A stretch of DNA of 64,000 nt from positions 39,933,465-39,997,464 of the forward strand of contig OX392536.1 of assembly GCA_947623455.1 (NCBI GenBank), given 5' to 3'. Origin of the DNA: Mimachlamys varia (lineage: Eukaryota; Mollusca; Bivalvia; Pectinida; Pectinidae). The position numbers and the translations under genes were made by a program. Below the pieces are notes generated by a model. The model did not search any database. It was not told the origin of the DNA and saw nothing but the letters and a program-made list of their open reading frames with translations. Each line of letters opens with the position of its first letter. Position 1 is the first letter of the stretch. Shown here piece by piece: positions 11,133 through 24,130 of this stretch.

Positions 11133-11765
11133 TGCATTTCTACTTTAGTTAATGAGTTAACGAATGCATTAGGGTCAGGCATTGGGCCAGTTTTGGTTCA
11201 GATGACCAGAGACATATAAAGGTCCTCCTGCCATTCTTTTGCTGACTCGGATAATTGGAACGTGTCATCAGTAATAAGAAAATAAATAGTTACACAATTA
11301 TCACGTGGTACATTATGGAGCTTTCACCGTCGCAGTCATGCGAATCATTGCCTTTTACGCTGATAGATCATCAATGGATTTGTAATTATGTATAAAACGT
11401 AAGAATAGTATCTTCCTACAGCTCTTATTAGTACAGGCAGAGCTTTCTGACCTCGTTTTGTTGGTGTTTTATGTCAATGTTGCAACTAACTGTCTGTATT
11501 TTTTATCATTATTATCAATTCTGTAATTGGATCCTCGGGCCTGTTGAATTAAATCAAATAAATCAATAAATAAAATAAATATAGATTATGTAAAACATTT
11601 CAACATTTCGGCGCACGTATGTAAGAGGTACATTTTAATATGAAGAGCCACGCGGACACACTGATCGTTGTCTCGAACATTAAAGCAAGCGCGTAATGAT
11701 GACCTACATTTATGGCAAGCCAGCTTAACATTTACTCAAGAAGCAATGTGAATTCAGTTTTTTTA

Positions 11766-13060
11766 TCAAATTATATAAGATAGCATATTTAATTATATAG
11801 GATATCTGATATAAATGAGACATCCTATATAGCATGTGAGATATCTTATATAATATATATATCTCATATGTTATATAAAATATCTTATCTATTATATAAA
11901 ATATATCAAATACTGTATAAGATATTTCATATATCATATGAAATATCTCATATATAAATTGAATGAGATATCTGATACACCGCAATTTCCTGTGTCTTAC
12001 CCGCACCGGAGTACAGCCCGCGGAAAGTTTATTAAGGCATTTTTGAGCTTTTCTAAAATAAATTCAATATAACCCGCATTGGCAGATGACCCGCGGGTTA
12101 TACGTCGAATGCATGCCTGGTGAGTACAAGTGGAGAGATTTATTATTTTGAACATCATGTACAAGTAATCATCAAGGATTTTTTTTATTGAGCTGCATGT
12201 ATAAACATTTAGAGGGATTAAATTACCTTACCCAACAGATACAGGCCAGAAAAGTCCATTGCGTAATACACAAGGCCATCCACTGATGAGTTTGTAAATT
12301 CAATCCCATTAAATAGATTAGTTTATGCATTAAATACAGGTTAAATAAAAAAGATCATGTTCAAAAGCTTTGTATAATTATTTATGTAGTTGTTTCCCAA
12401 TTTTAGCAAAATAGTACAACTGGTCTTCTGAACCCCCCACCGGAACATAATCGAGAAAAACGAGCTGGATGGGAGCTGTTGACTTCACCGGTTTAAAGTA
12501 AACAACAAGAAATAAAATGATGACATAAGATATCTCATTTAATTTTCTATATTATATGTATTTGAAATATTATACCAAGAAACTAATTTCTTCCTTAAAC
12601 AGTGCACGTGGAATGGCACTATGGCGGAGAGGGATAGAATATTCGACGGCTTGAATAATGTATTGAAAAGGCCGAACATTTTCTTTTATAAGGCAGCGGT
12701 TTTTCAGAGTATATACTCGGCTATATAGATGATTCAGCATTAAATGCATTAAAATGTCAGCATGATTTCGAGGGATACCTGACGGAGAGACGTTATTTCG
12801 CGTTTTGTTAAAATCTCGATGTCAAATAAGATATCTTATAAGGGAACGAGATCTTTGATTATATAAGATATCTTATATTACAAAATGTATATGAGATATC
12901 TAATGTATCATAAAATATATCTTATATAGAAAAATAATATATAAAATATAATATATGAGAGATCTTATATATTAATTAAGATATACAAAATTTGATTTAA
13001 TTTCTATTATAAGATATTTTATTTGCAATGCAAAAATATCTCATATACTTTTTTCTGAAA
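11766..13060. repeat. Two AT-rich palindromic arrays with spacer, 1-2 intergenic
   Basis: Arrays at about 11766-11980 and 12826-13060 are made of ATATCTCATATA/AAGATATCTTAT words, many self-complementary. The roughly 850-bp spacer holds a 10-bp inverted repeat (TATAACCCGC at 12068-12077, GCGGGTTATA at 12093-12102) and a lone GATATCTCAT near 12528. Minus-strand frames here (Ile/Tyr-rich) are composition artefacts. Confidence 0.8.
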
Positions 13061-13207
13061 TACAAGATCGACATAGGTCCTTGAATAAATGTTAAGTTGG
13101 CTTGTCATATTAAGGACTAGGTACAGCCATATTGGGTGTTGCCTGGTTGAAAATGGTAATATTGAAAATGTAACGTTTCCTTCCAATATACGGCATAAGC
13201 TGTATCC

Positions 13208-15627
13208 CATTATGTTTATTTTTTTTTTTTTCATCAACAATGAACATGTACACATATAACGAATACATAAATGTATCACATACAGCCAGGATACAGGTAG
13301 ATATACACACACAGGCAAATTGATATATATAAACATATAATTCACACACATACATACACATACAGACATGCATGTGCACATGTAAGTACACATGGACATG
13401 CACTAATATTATGAACCATTACACAGGGGTTCATACATCCATGCACATACAAATAAATCACACATGTACACATACATACCCTCACACACACATACATTAG
13501 CACAAACACACGTGCACACACACATGTACACCTGCATGCACACAAACACACATACATGCATACACATGCATAGATGTCCATTAATTGCAGCAATGCACAT
13601 GCGCATGCATGCATCAATGCACACACATGCCCACACATAAGTACTAGACCTTGTGTTTGTGTTTCCCAAGTTGTTATCTTTAAATAAATCTGTAATTTTC
13701 GGTATGCGTACAATTTGGAGTTCTTTTCTGGTACAGTATAAGGTGAATTTTATTAATAAATATACATGTGGTATACATTATGGGATAAAAAGCTTATATG
13801 GTGTATATAATGAACAGGCTTATTCATAGATTTGATAAATATTAATAATTTTTAATGAATATTAATATTAGAGACAGTAGCCTTAAACATTAAAAATTGA
13901 TAATACTTTTTACTGTGATTGCAAGGAAACATTAATCAAGGGGCCATAACTCTGTCAGATACACTCTGGAAAAAGTTGCAATCGAACGTGGCCTTGCTCT
14001 TCAGGTAATTAATTTTATTACCAGGTTTCAAGAAAATAATATTATAATTGTTGCCATAATTGTACGGAAACAGACATTTTTTGACAATTAAAGGGCCATA
14101 ACTCCGCCAACAAACATCTGCCAGAATCAGCGATCGAACTTGGGTTGAGCCCTTTAAGGATTTTACCGGATAATCGAAAATATTTGTTGTTGTTATTTCG
14201 CGGAGACGAAGTGTGATAGATTATAGATGGACATTCAGACAGACATACGGGCAAGCCCAAATTAGTATACCCCATTTCAGTGAGAGCGGGGGATGAAAAG
14301 TTTATTATTTGACAACAGAAGCGTTTTATATATACTTCATGTGGACATGTATGTGCATTTACTCACGCACGCCTGTATATGCCAATATACATCTTACAAT
14401 CTTGTACAGAGATAAACATAATATACATTATACAATCTTGTACAGAGATCAACATTTAGATATAAACACAAATACTATACTAGAAACAAGTGTAAACATG
14501 TAGCTTCTCACATTATTTAGAATAATGTTGTAGGGGTTGATAAATAATTTTTTGTAAACATAAACATGTTTTTAGTCATCTAGATACAGTATGACCTGTC
14601 AAAAAAAAAAAACCACTGGGACTAATTTATATGAGGTGGATGGGCGATGGCGAGACCAAAAAGACAAAGCTGGAACAGGCAGGGTTTCGGATTAGAGGGG
14701 GACAAGTTTTGACAGGCAATACTGGATAAATATGTATTTTAATGTGTACTTACGTAATGATAGAATAAATGTATACGTACATATAATCAAGCTTGCTATT
14801 ACATGTATACTTGTATGATATGAATCTAATAATAAAATGTTAATTGACCAATAAGTACGGATCTATCCATTGCCTTTTGTGTATAGGTAATTTAGTTTGA
14901 GGACTAAGTAAAAAGGTTTTTCCATTCGTCCCAAATTTTGTTGAATTCTTGAATTTGCATATTTTGTTGTGATAACGTCTTTTGATGAATAAATGTTTGA
15001 GTTAGATACCGCTGTAGGCCAGTTATTGAGAGATTTCCTGTTTTCTTTGCATTTGAGAATATGTAGTATTTGGTATATATGATGATGGTATTAATTGGTT
15101 TGGTTTTATTAGTGTCTCCTATGCACCCAAATAGAACTGTACTTAATTAAGGTCGATTGTTTTACCCAGTTTATGATGTATCCATTTTTTTAGATTTCCC
15201 CATAGATGTTGGGTGTTGGTGCAGTTCCAAAATAAATGGTCAATTTTTTCAGGTTGTGCCTTACAGAGTGAGCAAATGTCACAGTTTTTGATACCAATTG
15301 TTTTTAAATATGAATTGGTGGTAATGATCCGGTTCAAAATTTTATATTGGAACCACTGGATTTTTGTTTCTTTTGTGATTTGGAATTGTATTTTATATAT
15401 TCGATTAAAATTAAGGGAACTAAATCTATCATCTGATTTCCATTTTTGTTCTGCTGTATTTTGAAATGAATTATGTTTATTCATAAGTACTGTGTAAAAA
15501 TCTTTACTTCCCTTACCAGATTTAAAGATTATTTGTAGATGAAATGGGATGAATGGTCTTGGGTGGTTGTTTTCTGATATTGATAAATCTATATTGAGTG
15601 TACGTGCAAGGGTATGCATTATGTTTA
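13208..15627 (-). mobile_element. 5'-truncated LINE insertion upstream of copy 2, with target-site duplication
   Basis: CATTATGTTTA occurs at 13208-13218 and 15617-15627 and bounds a 2.4-kb insert. The left copy is followed by a run of 13 T, the poly(A) tail of a minus-strand element. The right end opens into the ORF2 C-terminal remnant (15616 down to about 14902). A 1-bp deletion near 15143 gives a premature stop at a site where the unit 1 copy is open. The same spot upstream of copies 3-5 holds a single CATTATGTTTA, i.e. an empty site. Confidence 0.85.
13232..13645. repeat. CA-rich low-complexity tract (unit 2)
   Basis: Same tract as at the window start. Here it is seen in full between the poly(T) and unique LINE 3' UTR sequence. 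Confidence 0.9.
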
Positions 15628-15659
15628 ATATTGATATAAAATGCAGTTCAGCCCCCAAA

Positions 15660-17775
15660 ATAAAAAAAGATCTGTACTTACGAAAAAACTAAATCAGTAA
15701 ATAATATCCAAATGGGAGTGCGCAAATATTTTCATATAGTTATTTGAAACATTTCAAAAAAATGATACAAAGTTACTGCAATGTTCATAGAATGATAACC
15801 CAGTGTTAAAATTTCGATATTAATCTGTAAATCAGAGTACCAGGGAGAAACACAGTTACCCCCTCTAAAAAATGTCGTCCATTGAATGCTGTTTTCAGTT
15901 CAGGTAAAAGTAGTTACCTGTATCTCGTGGATGCAATAAAGGGGGATTATCTTATATTAAAACGGTCATTTGTCATGTAAATGTACGTTTCGTGTCAAAT
16001 AAATGTATAAAATTAAAATAATAACACCGACATATCGTAATTACATTTACGATACGGTTACCTAAATACTAATTAAGTTTGAGAAATGTATTTTGATACC
16101 CATGTGCCTCAACTACCTCACATGTTTACAATGGCAACAATTTACGCTAGCGATGAATCGGTAAAATCAGTGTGTTAATACCGTCCGATCCACGCGGAAG
16201 TGTATAATATATACCAATTCCATCAGAATTTATACAACACAAATTAAACTTTGTTGACAATTCTTGCATAATCATTAAATTGCCTGAAAAAACACCGCCG
16301 GAAGTGCCGAAGAACATCTTTTCACGTGCTATACATTTGCCCAAAAAAGGAAAATTGGTAATCTCTAAAAACAACTTATCGAGAGAGGAATGGGCAGTTT
16401 TTGCTTTGTGACGATACACCAAGTAACATTTACCTTAACTACATGCTTGAATCCTATTTAATTGTTAATTTTGTCGATGTTTCATCATGCCTCTAAGTCA
16501 GGCGTATGAATTTCTGAAAAAGTAAATAGTTCAAAATGGAGAGTAGAGGAGTATATTTCGCTACATGCAACGGGAAGATGTTTGATTTGAGAGATCTGAA
16601 CTAATGTCATAACTCGTCGTACCGCAGACGATAAGATTTTTGTTTTTGCTATACGGCGTGCCACACAATTTGATGATCGGCGATGGAAATTTCAAAAATT
16701 TGATCCAGATGTGATCGGTGTTCAGAATGTGCGTAAGTTGCCGTTCTTATGTGGAGTACGTTCTCTTATTCTGCGATTTTCAATTGAAAGGGAGATTTGT
16801 TCAAAAATCCAAGGCTCGTCTATCATTCTGTGCATATTAAAAAAAAAAAAAAAAAATGATTTTCATTGTTTTTATTATCTTTCGCAATATTCTGAAAATG
16901 TGCACGCGTTTTTAGGCATATAACTTAAAATATAAGAAAAACCACCAAACATAGCAAAATATGGTTGAAATTATCGATTCTCCATCAGAAAATGTACTTT
17001 GTGGTCTACTTTGGTCATTTATTTTGCAGTATTCAGTAAAATAACAAGTTTTGGTAAAAACACCTCCGCCATATTGAATGTTCCTGTACCTAGTCCTTAA
17101 ACAATCTCGTGACAACTGCCGGTGTCTCGTGAGTAGATACACACATGGTCAAGGTAGCCACACATTCCTGTATATACCTGTACTGTGGTAAATCTACGTG
17201 CATTGTCAGTTCAGTTTTACATGTTCCCTCAGTTTAACATAGCTGAATAGACATCGGTGCTTCAAAATCTAAAATATTTTTATTATTACATATTTAGATT
17301 GTATCTTATACTATAATTCAAATTGATGTCCGTTTATCCCACAGCGTACAAAGAGAATAATATCAGTGGACTTTTCAAGGTTAGTAAAACTGAGTGAGGA
17401 TCAATTACATTATCTTGACCGCACTCGATAAGACTGTTTGCATTCACATGAAGGTCAAGCGGTATGGTCAGATAAACCCCGTGGTCAGACACATGTCGTT
17501 TCTAGGTCGTCAAAACATTGGTCAGTAAATTCTGCCGAATTTGCAAAAGTTCAATATTCCTGTCCCGGTGCATTACACCGCAATATGTGCATGAGGTTCG
17601 AAAGATAATGACAAAAAGTGTTAAACATCACTCTACGTTACTTTTTATATTATGTCTCTCGTAACTATGACTCACGGCGTTAGTACACTTGACCAGTGGT
17701 CGAATCTTAAGATGTCCTACATGACCTTGTCCACCTACTTCTATAAGGTAAATAAACAGCATGTGATCCCCTCCC
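15660..17775. other. 5' flank of copy 2: no recognised gene
   Basis: Close copy of the unit 1 flank. The 91-codon minus-strand frame is open (16147-16422). Confidence 0.6.
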
Positions 17776-17847
17776 CACGTGCCTGATAACCGAAGACAAG
17801 ACTTTATGTAACTTTATTTATTTATTTCACAATCCAACCTATATAAG
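17776..17847 (+). promoter_or_regulatory. Core promoter of copy 2
   Basis: CACGTG lies at 17776-17781 and TATATAAG at 17840-17847, with the same 64-bp spacing as in copy 1. Confidence 0.7.
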
Positions 17848-17889
17848 GACCTGACAATTCTGATGTGCCGGCAGCTACACGGAGTCATC

Positions 17890-20800
17890 ATGAAGGTATT
17901 GGCAGTCATCTCCCTTCTCGCTATAGTGTCTTCAGGGTATTGCCAACAGGGCAACTTGGTGGAGCTTGCTGAACAGCTTGGCGCCAAGACTCTAGTGGAA
18001 CTAGTCAAGGAGGCTGGTCTTGCCGAGACCCTTTCAAGTGGAGGTACATTGCAGATCGACAACTTATTTATCTTAATTTCAATATTATAAACCTTCATTT
18101 AAATTTATACTGTTATAATTGTTTAATAATTGACAATTTCCTCATCCAAAACATGGATAGTATCATTGCTATATCCTTATATCGCCTGAGTTGTTAGATT
18201 TCATGAACCGTTTATAGCCATACATGTTTGTGTATATAGAGTGAGAGTGCCAAACACACTTGATTTCTGTAGTAAAAATGAATTATTTGCACCAACATAG
18301 AATAATGATATGTATATACATCAATGAGTATTATTGTTATAGATGCGTTTAATATGTCAATGATATCTTTACCGTCGTTATTGCTCAATGATACAGTTGT
18401 ATTGCTCTATGACGAAGCTTTATGATACTTGTCTTTACAATGTTCCTCTGTTGTACAAAATTTGTCTTTACAATGCTACCTTTATTGTACGATATTCGTC
18501 TTACAATGTTGTCTCTGTTGTACAATACTTGTCTTACAATATTGTCTCTGTTGTACAATACTTGTCTTACAATATTGTCACTGTTGTAAAATACTTGTCT
18601 TACAATGTTGCCGCTGTTGTACGATATTTGTCTTACAATGTTGTCACTGTTGTACAATACTTGTCTTACAATGTTGCCGCTGTTGTACAATACTTGTCTT
18701 ACAATATTGTCACTGTTGTAAAATACTTGTCTTACAATGTTGCCGCTGTTGTACGATATTTGTCTTACAATGTTGTCACTGTTGTACGATATTTGTCTTA
18801 CAATGTTGCCGCTGTTGTACGATATTTATCTTACAATGTTGTCACTGTTGTACAATACTTGTCTTACAATGTTGCCGCTGTTGTACGATATTTGTCTTAA
18901 TGTTGTCACTGTTGTACAATACTTGTCTTACAATGTTGTCTCTGTGGTACGATATTTGTTGTTTACAGTGTTGACTCTGTTGTGCGATATTTGTTGTTTA
19001 CAATGTTGTCTCTGTTGTACGATATTTGTTGTTTACAATGTTGTCTCTGTTGTACGATATTTGTCTTACAATGTTGACTCTGTTGTACGATATTTGTCTT
19101 ACAATGGTGTCTCTGTTGTACGATACTTGTCTTACAATGTTTTCTCTGTTGTACGATATTTGTTGTTTACAATGTTGTCCCTGTTGTGCGATATTTGTCT
19201 AACAATGTAACCTCTGTTGAACGGTTTCGCTTTTTATGCATTGCATATTAAGTCGTTTTGTTGAAGGCGTTTGTCAGACAAAATAATTATCCTGCATGTC
19301 GCTACAAAATACAAAAGTCTATGTTGCTGCTATGCTGTAATCTGTCATTGCTGTGATATATACTCTTCTTCTGTGATATTCCCTACATGATATTCTGTGT
19401 TGCTCCTCCCCAGGTCCCTTCACTGTCATACATACTACACTTCTGTGGTATTCCCTACACTATAGTCTTTGGTGCCCCCCCCAGGTTCCTTCATTGCGAT
19501 ACAAACTAAACATCTGTGATATTCCCTTCACGATATTCTGTGGTGTTCCTCCCCAGGTCCCTTCACTGTGACACATACTATACTTCTGTGATATTCTCTA
19601 CACGATATTCTGTTTTGTTCCTCCCCAGATCCCTTCGCTGTCATTCCTACTATACTTCTGTGATATTCTCTACACGATATTCTGTTGTGTTTCTCCCCAG
19701 GTCCCTTCACTGTCTTCGGTCCCACGGATGATGCCTTCACCAAGTTGCCACGCGTTATTATTGATTACCTGAAAAAGAACAAGACAGCGTTACAGGATGT
19801 CCTCAAATACCACGTGGTCAGTGGAAAGGTGTACTCCTCTCAGCTGTCTAATGAACTCCAGGCTGCCTCTCTTTTGGCTCCAGCCAAGATCAGGATCAAT
19901 ATTTACCAGGGTGGCAAGGTAAGTCACCTGTTACACTAAATAGCGGTTCAGGGGTAAGTTTTTCTACATTAGGACCTGCTGTCAAGACGTCCAAGGCTAT
20001 GGAAACTGATTGCAAAAAATATTTACTTGAACTTTTATTTATCCATCAACATTTCATTATTTATAAGGACTAAAGATTACTTTAAAGAAACAAAAGACAT
20101 ATTCTAAGGCACCTGCTTGTCAAGACGTTTTAGCTGTTAGATGATCCAACGTCGTCAGTGATTTTTTATTCATAAATTAAGAGATCAATTTTTCTGTATA
20201 AAAACAGTAAAAGAAGAAGTCGTGTGTTAATACGTGTTCAGACTTGATATTAGTGAAGTTACCTTGAGTATTGTGTATGACATTAAACTTTATTCCACGG
20301 TGCCTCAGGTGGTGACTGCTGACGGCTCGCCAATTGTGAAGGTTGACCAGAACGCTACTAACGGTGTGATCCACGTGGTAGATCGTGTCATGTTTCCCAT
20401 CCCGATCGAGTCAATGGTGGAAAGAGTGATGGCCGATCGTCAGCTCAAAACTCTTCTCACTGCCGTTACTGCTGCCGGTATAGGTGGCGCTCTCGGTGGT
20501 AAGTCTTCTGGGAAAGATTGGGTCTGGTTGCGCTGTCGGCAATGAGTCCACAGTGGCCAGAGATGGGGCACACACGAAAAGTACCGTTATGTAACATTGT
20601 GACACTAAATCCCAAAAGTCAGAGAACTTTGAATCTTAAAGTTGGAAATCTATTTTTTTCGGAAATAGTCTTAATACAACCTTACCAATCTTTAGCTTGC
20701 CATGGTTACCTAACTTTATTTGTTTTTTTTTCTGCATAGCCGACGGTCTGACCCTCTTTGCTCCAACAGACAAAGCCTTCGCCAAGCTTCCAGCTGGCAC

Positions 20801-21678
20801 ACTGAACAACCTACTAAAGAACAAGACTGCTCTGACAGGTAAAGATTGGTCTTTTTTACACGCTCTAGTGGTATCTGCAGCGCTGATAATGAAATAAATG
20901 CAGGTCTAAACTCAAAATAATAAAGTCACGGAGATCTGCACATGCACTGATGTCCTTGGTTAGTTTTCTTTGTTCATGTTTTGTCCCTAGTTCAATCGAT
21001 TTTGAGTACGGATTAAGGTTTTGTTCACGCTTCAGTATTCTATGATATTTTTAATAGTTGTTAGATACGTTAAACCACTCATTTGTTTTTGATTTGTACA
21101 GACGTACTGACATACCACGTTGTCAAGGGAACAGCCTTCAGCGCAGGTCTGACTAACGGCGAGAAGGTCGCCACTCTGGAGGGCAAGGATGTATCCTTCA
21201 CTCTGGAAAACGGTCAGTTTCTTGTGATCAGCTGTAATGAGAATCGTTAACTTTGCTTTGTTTTATACACCGATTAAACTGTCAACGTTGTCTATCACAA
21301 TATATTGAGGCAATTATATCGTCGTTAAATACGCTTATCAGAGAATGAAATAAAACCCCAAAACAAACAAACAAAAATTTGCTGATCATGATAAATATTT
21401 TTTTTTTCACTTGTGTACACTTATGGTGGACCTGCACACATACAAAATGTACAACACCATGCAATGTCTGTTTGAACTAAGTCTAAAATAATAAAACGTT
21501 CTAGTCGAGGAAAGTAAGCTGTCATAGCAATGCCTGTTTTGTTTTCACAGGTAGCGTAAAGGTAGATAATGCCATGGTCATCCGTGCTGATGACGCCGTT
21601 AGCAACGGAGTTATCCACGTCATCGACAGCGTCCTTCTCCCGCCACAATACAGACGTCGCTCCCGACTGTTTAACTGA
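17890..21678 (+). CDS. Secreted two-FAS1-domain protein, copy 2
   Basis: The exons are 17890-18043, 19701-19918, 20309-20498, 20740-20838, 21102-21212 and 21551-21678. The frame is intact for 299 residues and the splice phases match copy 1. Exon 1 carries a synonymous CAA (instead of CAG) for Gln19, shared only with copy 6. Distinguishing residues are V70, I157, S259 and R294, so the C-terminus reads RRRSRLFN where copy 1 has RRHSRLFN. Introns 2-5 are 390, 241, 263 and 338 bp, and intron 1 is 1657 bp because of its minisatellites. The terminal exon holds the second NGVIHVID motif, so both FAS1 folds are complete. It should be expressed like copy 1, since the 64-bp E-box/TATA spacing and the AATAAA site are kept. 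Its relation to copy 1 is near-identity in sequence; whether it has a separate function cannot be seen. Confidence 0.92.
18418..19216 (+). repeat. 33/35-bp minisatellite in intron 1 of copy 2 (about 24 units)
   Basis: Same unit as in copy 1, with an extra variant, TTGTAAAATAC, that is shared with copy 6. The 35-bp form again occupies the 3' third. Confidence 0.95.
19369..19700 (+). repeat. 72-bp decoy-acceptor repeat, copy 2
   Basis: Acceptor-like AGs end at 19413, 19484, 19556 and 19628, with the real one at 19700. Spacing is 71 then 72 bp. The second unit has a longer C run and GTTCC in place of GTCCC. Confidence 0.9.
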
Positions 21679-21762
21679 ACAACAATCATAATCACTTGCT
21701 AGATGTCCATTTCATGTATAAAGTATCATTGATTTGTTACTGATGTGATGTTTTAGGAGAGA

Positions 21763-21768
21763 AATAAA
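21763..21768 (+). terminator. Poly(A) signal of copy 2
   Basis: AATAAA lies 85 bp after the stop, in the same context as copy 1. Confidence 0.75.
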
Positions 21769-22039
21769 ATATTTTGTTGATCAAATTCTTTAATCTGTTT
21801 TTATTACCTGTGTTTCCATAAATGTGAAGTCGGGGTATCAACTACTGGTTGTACCGGTAATGAAATCTTGGTCTTAACTTTAAAACAGATTAATACGTAG
21901 ATAAAATGTCATGTAAAGCGTAGCCTGTAAAGCTACCATAAAAGAAGCAAATCGTAGTATTTAAATATTTGTATAAGGTATATCAAAATAGTTTTTTTTT
22001 TGTATTTGATTCATCTTATATTTACATACACTCTTTTTA

Positions 22040-22200
22040 CTAACTGTGTCGGGCTTTATCCAAGGAACATTTCAGCCAAATATCATGCTTCTAGGGCTTT
22101 TGGTATTTTAGAAGAAATCGTTTAAAGGTATAAAATGATTTGACCCCTATGACCTGTCATTTGCAAATTTTGCTCGGCTTTTTCGCACGATATTATGGAG
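22040..22200. repeat. Single fused 120-145-bp repeat downstream of copy 2
   Basis: The first unit's start is joined to the third unit's end. About 266 bp present in the other intergenic regions are missing. Confidence 0.8.
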
Positions 22201-22504
22201 GACAAAGCAAACAGTGTGTCTATCTTCTATCACTTAACATCAATCGATACATAAACGTCATCCGATCATGGACACATGCCAACAAAGTCACGGACAACAA
22301 GTGACTTATCATCAGAGCTGCCCCATCTCCAAAGATCATCAAATATAATCGAACAAAATTGGAGGAAATATTGGGGAAAACTTGCATCCGATAATACATC
22401 CCCGCATTACATAATTACCCAGTGTCTGTCGATAAACTGTATACTGGTTGGCTACTCTATGTAATCAGTATTTATACTGGCTAATGTTAACTAACGACAC
22501 AAGC

Positions 22505-23865
22505 ATTCGAGAGATGCAGGTTGATCAGGACTATGGTCAAGTCTTAGGATCGCCATCATTTTGAGGACTTAATGTTTATTTGGATGTAAAAAAGATTTAC
22601 ATGGCTGTCGTTATATATTAAACAGAAGACGCTTACTTTTCCGAAACGCCTGGTCTTATATTGTTGTACTTTTACAAGTGAATATTTCCCTTGCTCATAT
22701 TTTGCCCCAAGTTTAATCGATTTTGAGATCGGATTATGATTTTGTTCACGCCTTAGTATTCTCTATTTTTTTTAAATTTTACCCAAGTGCAAGCTTTACA
22801 TCTGTATGACATTGTTGCAGTCTAGAAGTTTTCCAATGTTCAATTTTTGTACTTAGCAAAACTTTGCAGACACTCAATTTGGTGTCAATTTCAAGAACAC
22901 AAAGAAACAATGTACTCAGATATCGAAGTTGTCTTTACTTGAGGAAAACCACAAAGCATCAATAGACATGCAGTTAACACTTAATTCATTCAATATTGAC
23001 AATTTTTCAAATTCAGCAATAAAGTTTATCAGAAATCACCATATCAAAAGGAGATGTAGGTGTACAACATATAAAATTAACAGGTCAAAATCCAAATATA
23101 ACATTTTGTATATAAAAAAATAAATAAATCTCAGTTCATGATTCCTTGACCAGTCATCAATCCTTATGAGTATTCATAGAACCCAAGAACAACTATTTAT
23201 TGCCGTACAAGAAATTTAACTAATTTAACTAAGTTTACAAGAAGCTTTTTGTTGACAAAAAGGGCCTGCTCATAGCTATAGCAATCTGTCATAAAGTCCC
23301 TATGGAAAATAGATATTCAGGAACTATCACTTCATCCCAGTTCAATATTTTTTCTCAATCTTATGAAACATAATGAATTTAAACTTCACACTAAAATATT
23401 CTTGAAAATTAACTCCACTTTTAAAAAGGTCAAATCATATCCCAATTATGACATAATTAATAGATCCGTTTACAAATTAACAACACACAGATTCGAGAGA
23501 TGCTGGTTGATCAGATCTATGGGCAAATTTTATGGTCGCCATCTTTGTCTCATTGAAAATATTTTGTATAGGAGGTTTTTGAGTATGGTCATTAGTATGC
23601 TAACTTGTTGTGATTGACAATGATTCGGGCTCATATCGAGGACTTGATGTTTACTTGGATGTGTCCAAGACATGGCCGGTGTCGTCGATGAAGCAGAAGA
23701 TGCTTCCTCTTCCGAAACACCTGGTCTTATTCTCTTGTACTTTTACAAGGGTCTCCATGTGAATATTTCCTTTGTTCATATTTTGCCCCTGGTTTAATCG
23801 ATTTTGAGTTCGGATAATGATTTTGTAAACGCTGGGGTATTCTCTAATTTATTTTCTATGAGTGT
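22505..23865. repeat. Pair of diverged direct modules, 2-3 intergenic
   Basis: Modules at about 22505-22775 and 23492-23865. In module b about 16 bp (the CTTTGTGTGATTTGAA region) are missing near 23570. Confidence 0.65.
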
Positions 23866-23940
23866 TAATGCACCTCCTCCTGCAACCATAAAACGCTTTC
23901 ACCATTGAATCCATAACAGGGTTGACAAATACGGTACACA

Positions 23941-24130
23941 CAATCAATTTCAGGGTGGACTAATATGGTATAGGTATGGCAGTTTCACACACTTCGACAA
24001 GATATATATCAGAATGGACCAATAATATACATGTAGAGTATAACAACGTCATACACGATGACAAAAATATGTATCAGGATGGACCAATAAGGTAAAGGTA
24101 TGACAGCTTCACAACTATGGTAAATTTATA
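23941..24130. repeat. Tandem repeat of about 60 bp, 2-3 intergenic
   Basis: Same three units. The leading AATGACAAA segment is shortened. Confidence 0.72.

Larger units (their letters stand above)
8100..19073. repeat. Large duplicated block, left copy
   Basis: The tail of gene 1, the 1-2 intergenic region, the LINE and the start of gene 2 match 53060-64000 at a near-constant offset of about 44,960 bp. Shared private variants include GGGTCAGGCATTGGG (11171/56131) and CAA for Gln19. The intron 1 arrays differ by one 33-bp unit. Confidence 0.8.

Noticed and set aside
11725..12006. Ile/Tyr-rich minus-strand frame
   Set aside because: Produced by the AT-rich ATATCT repeat; no codon bias or homology is evident.
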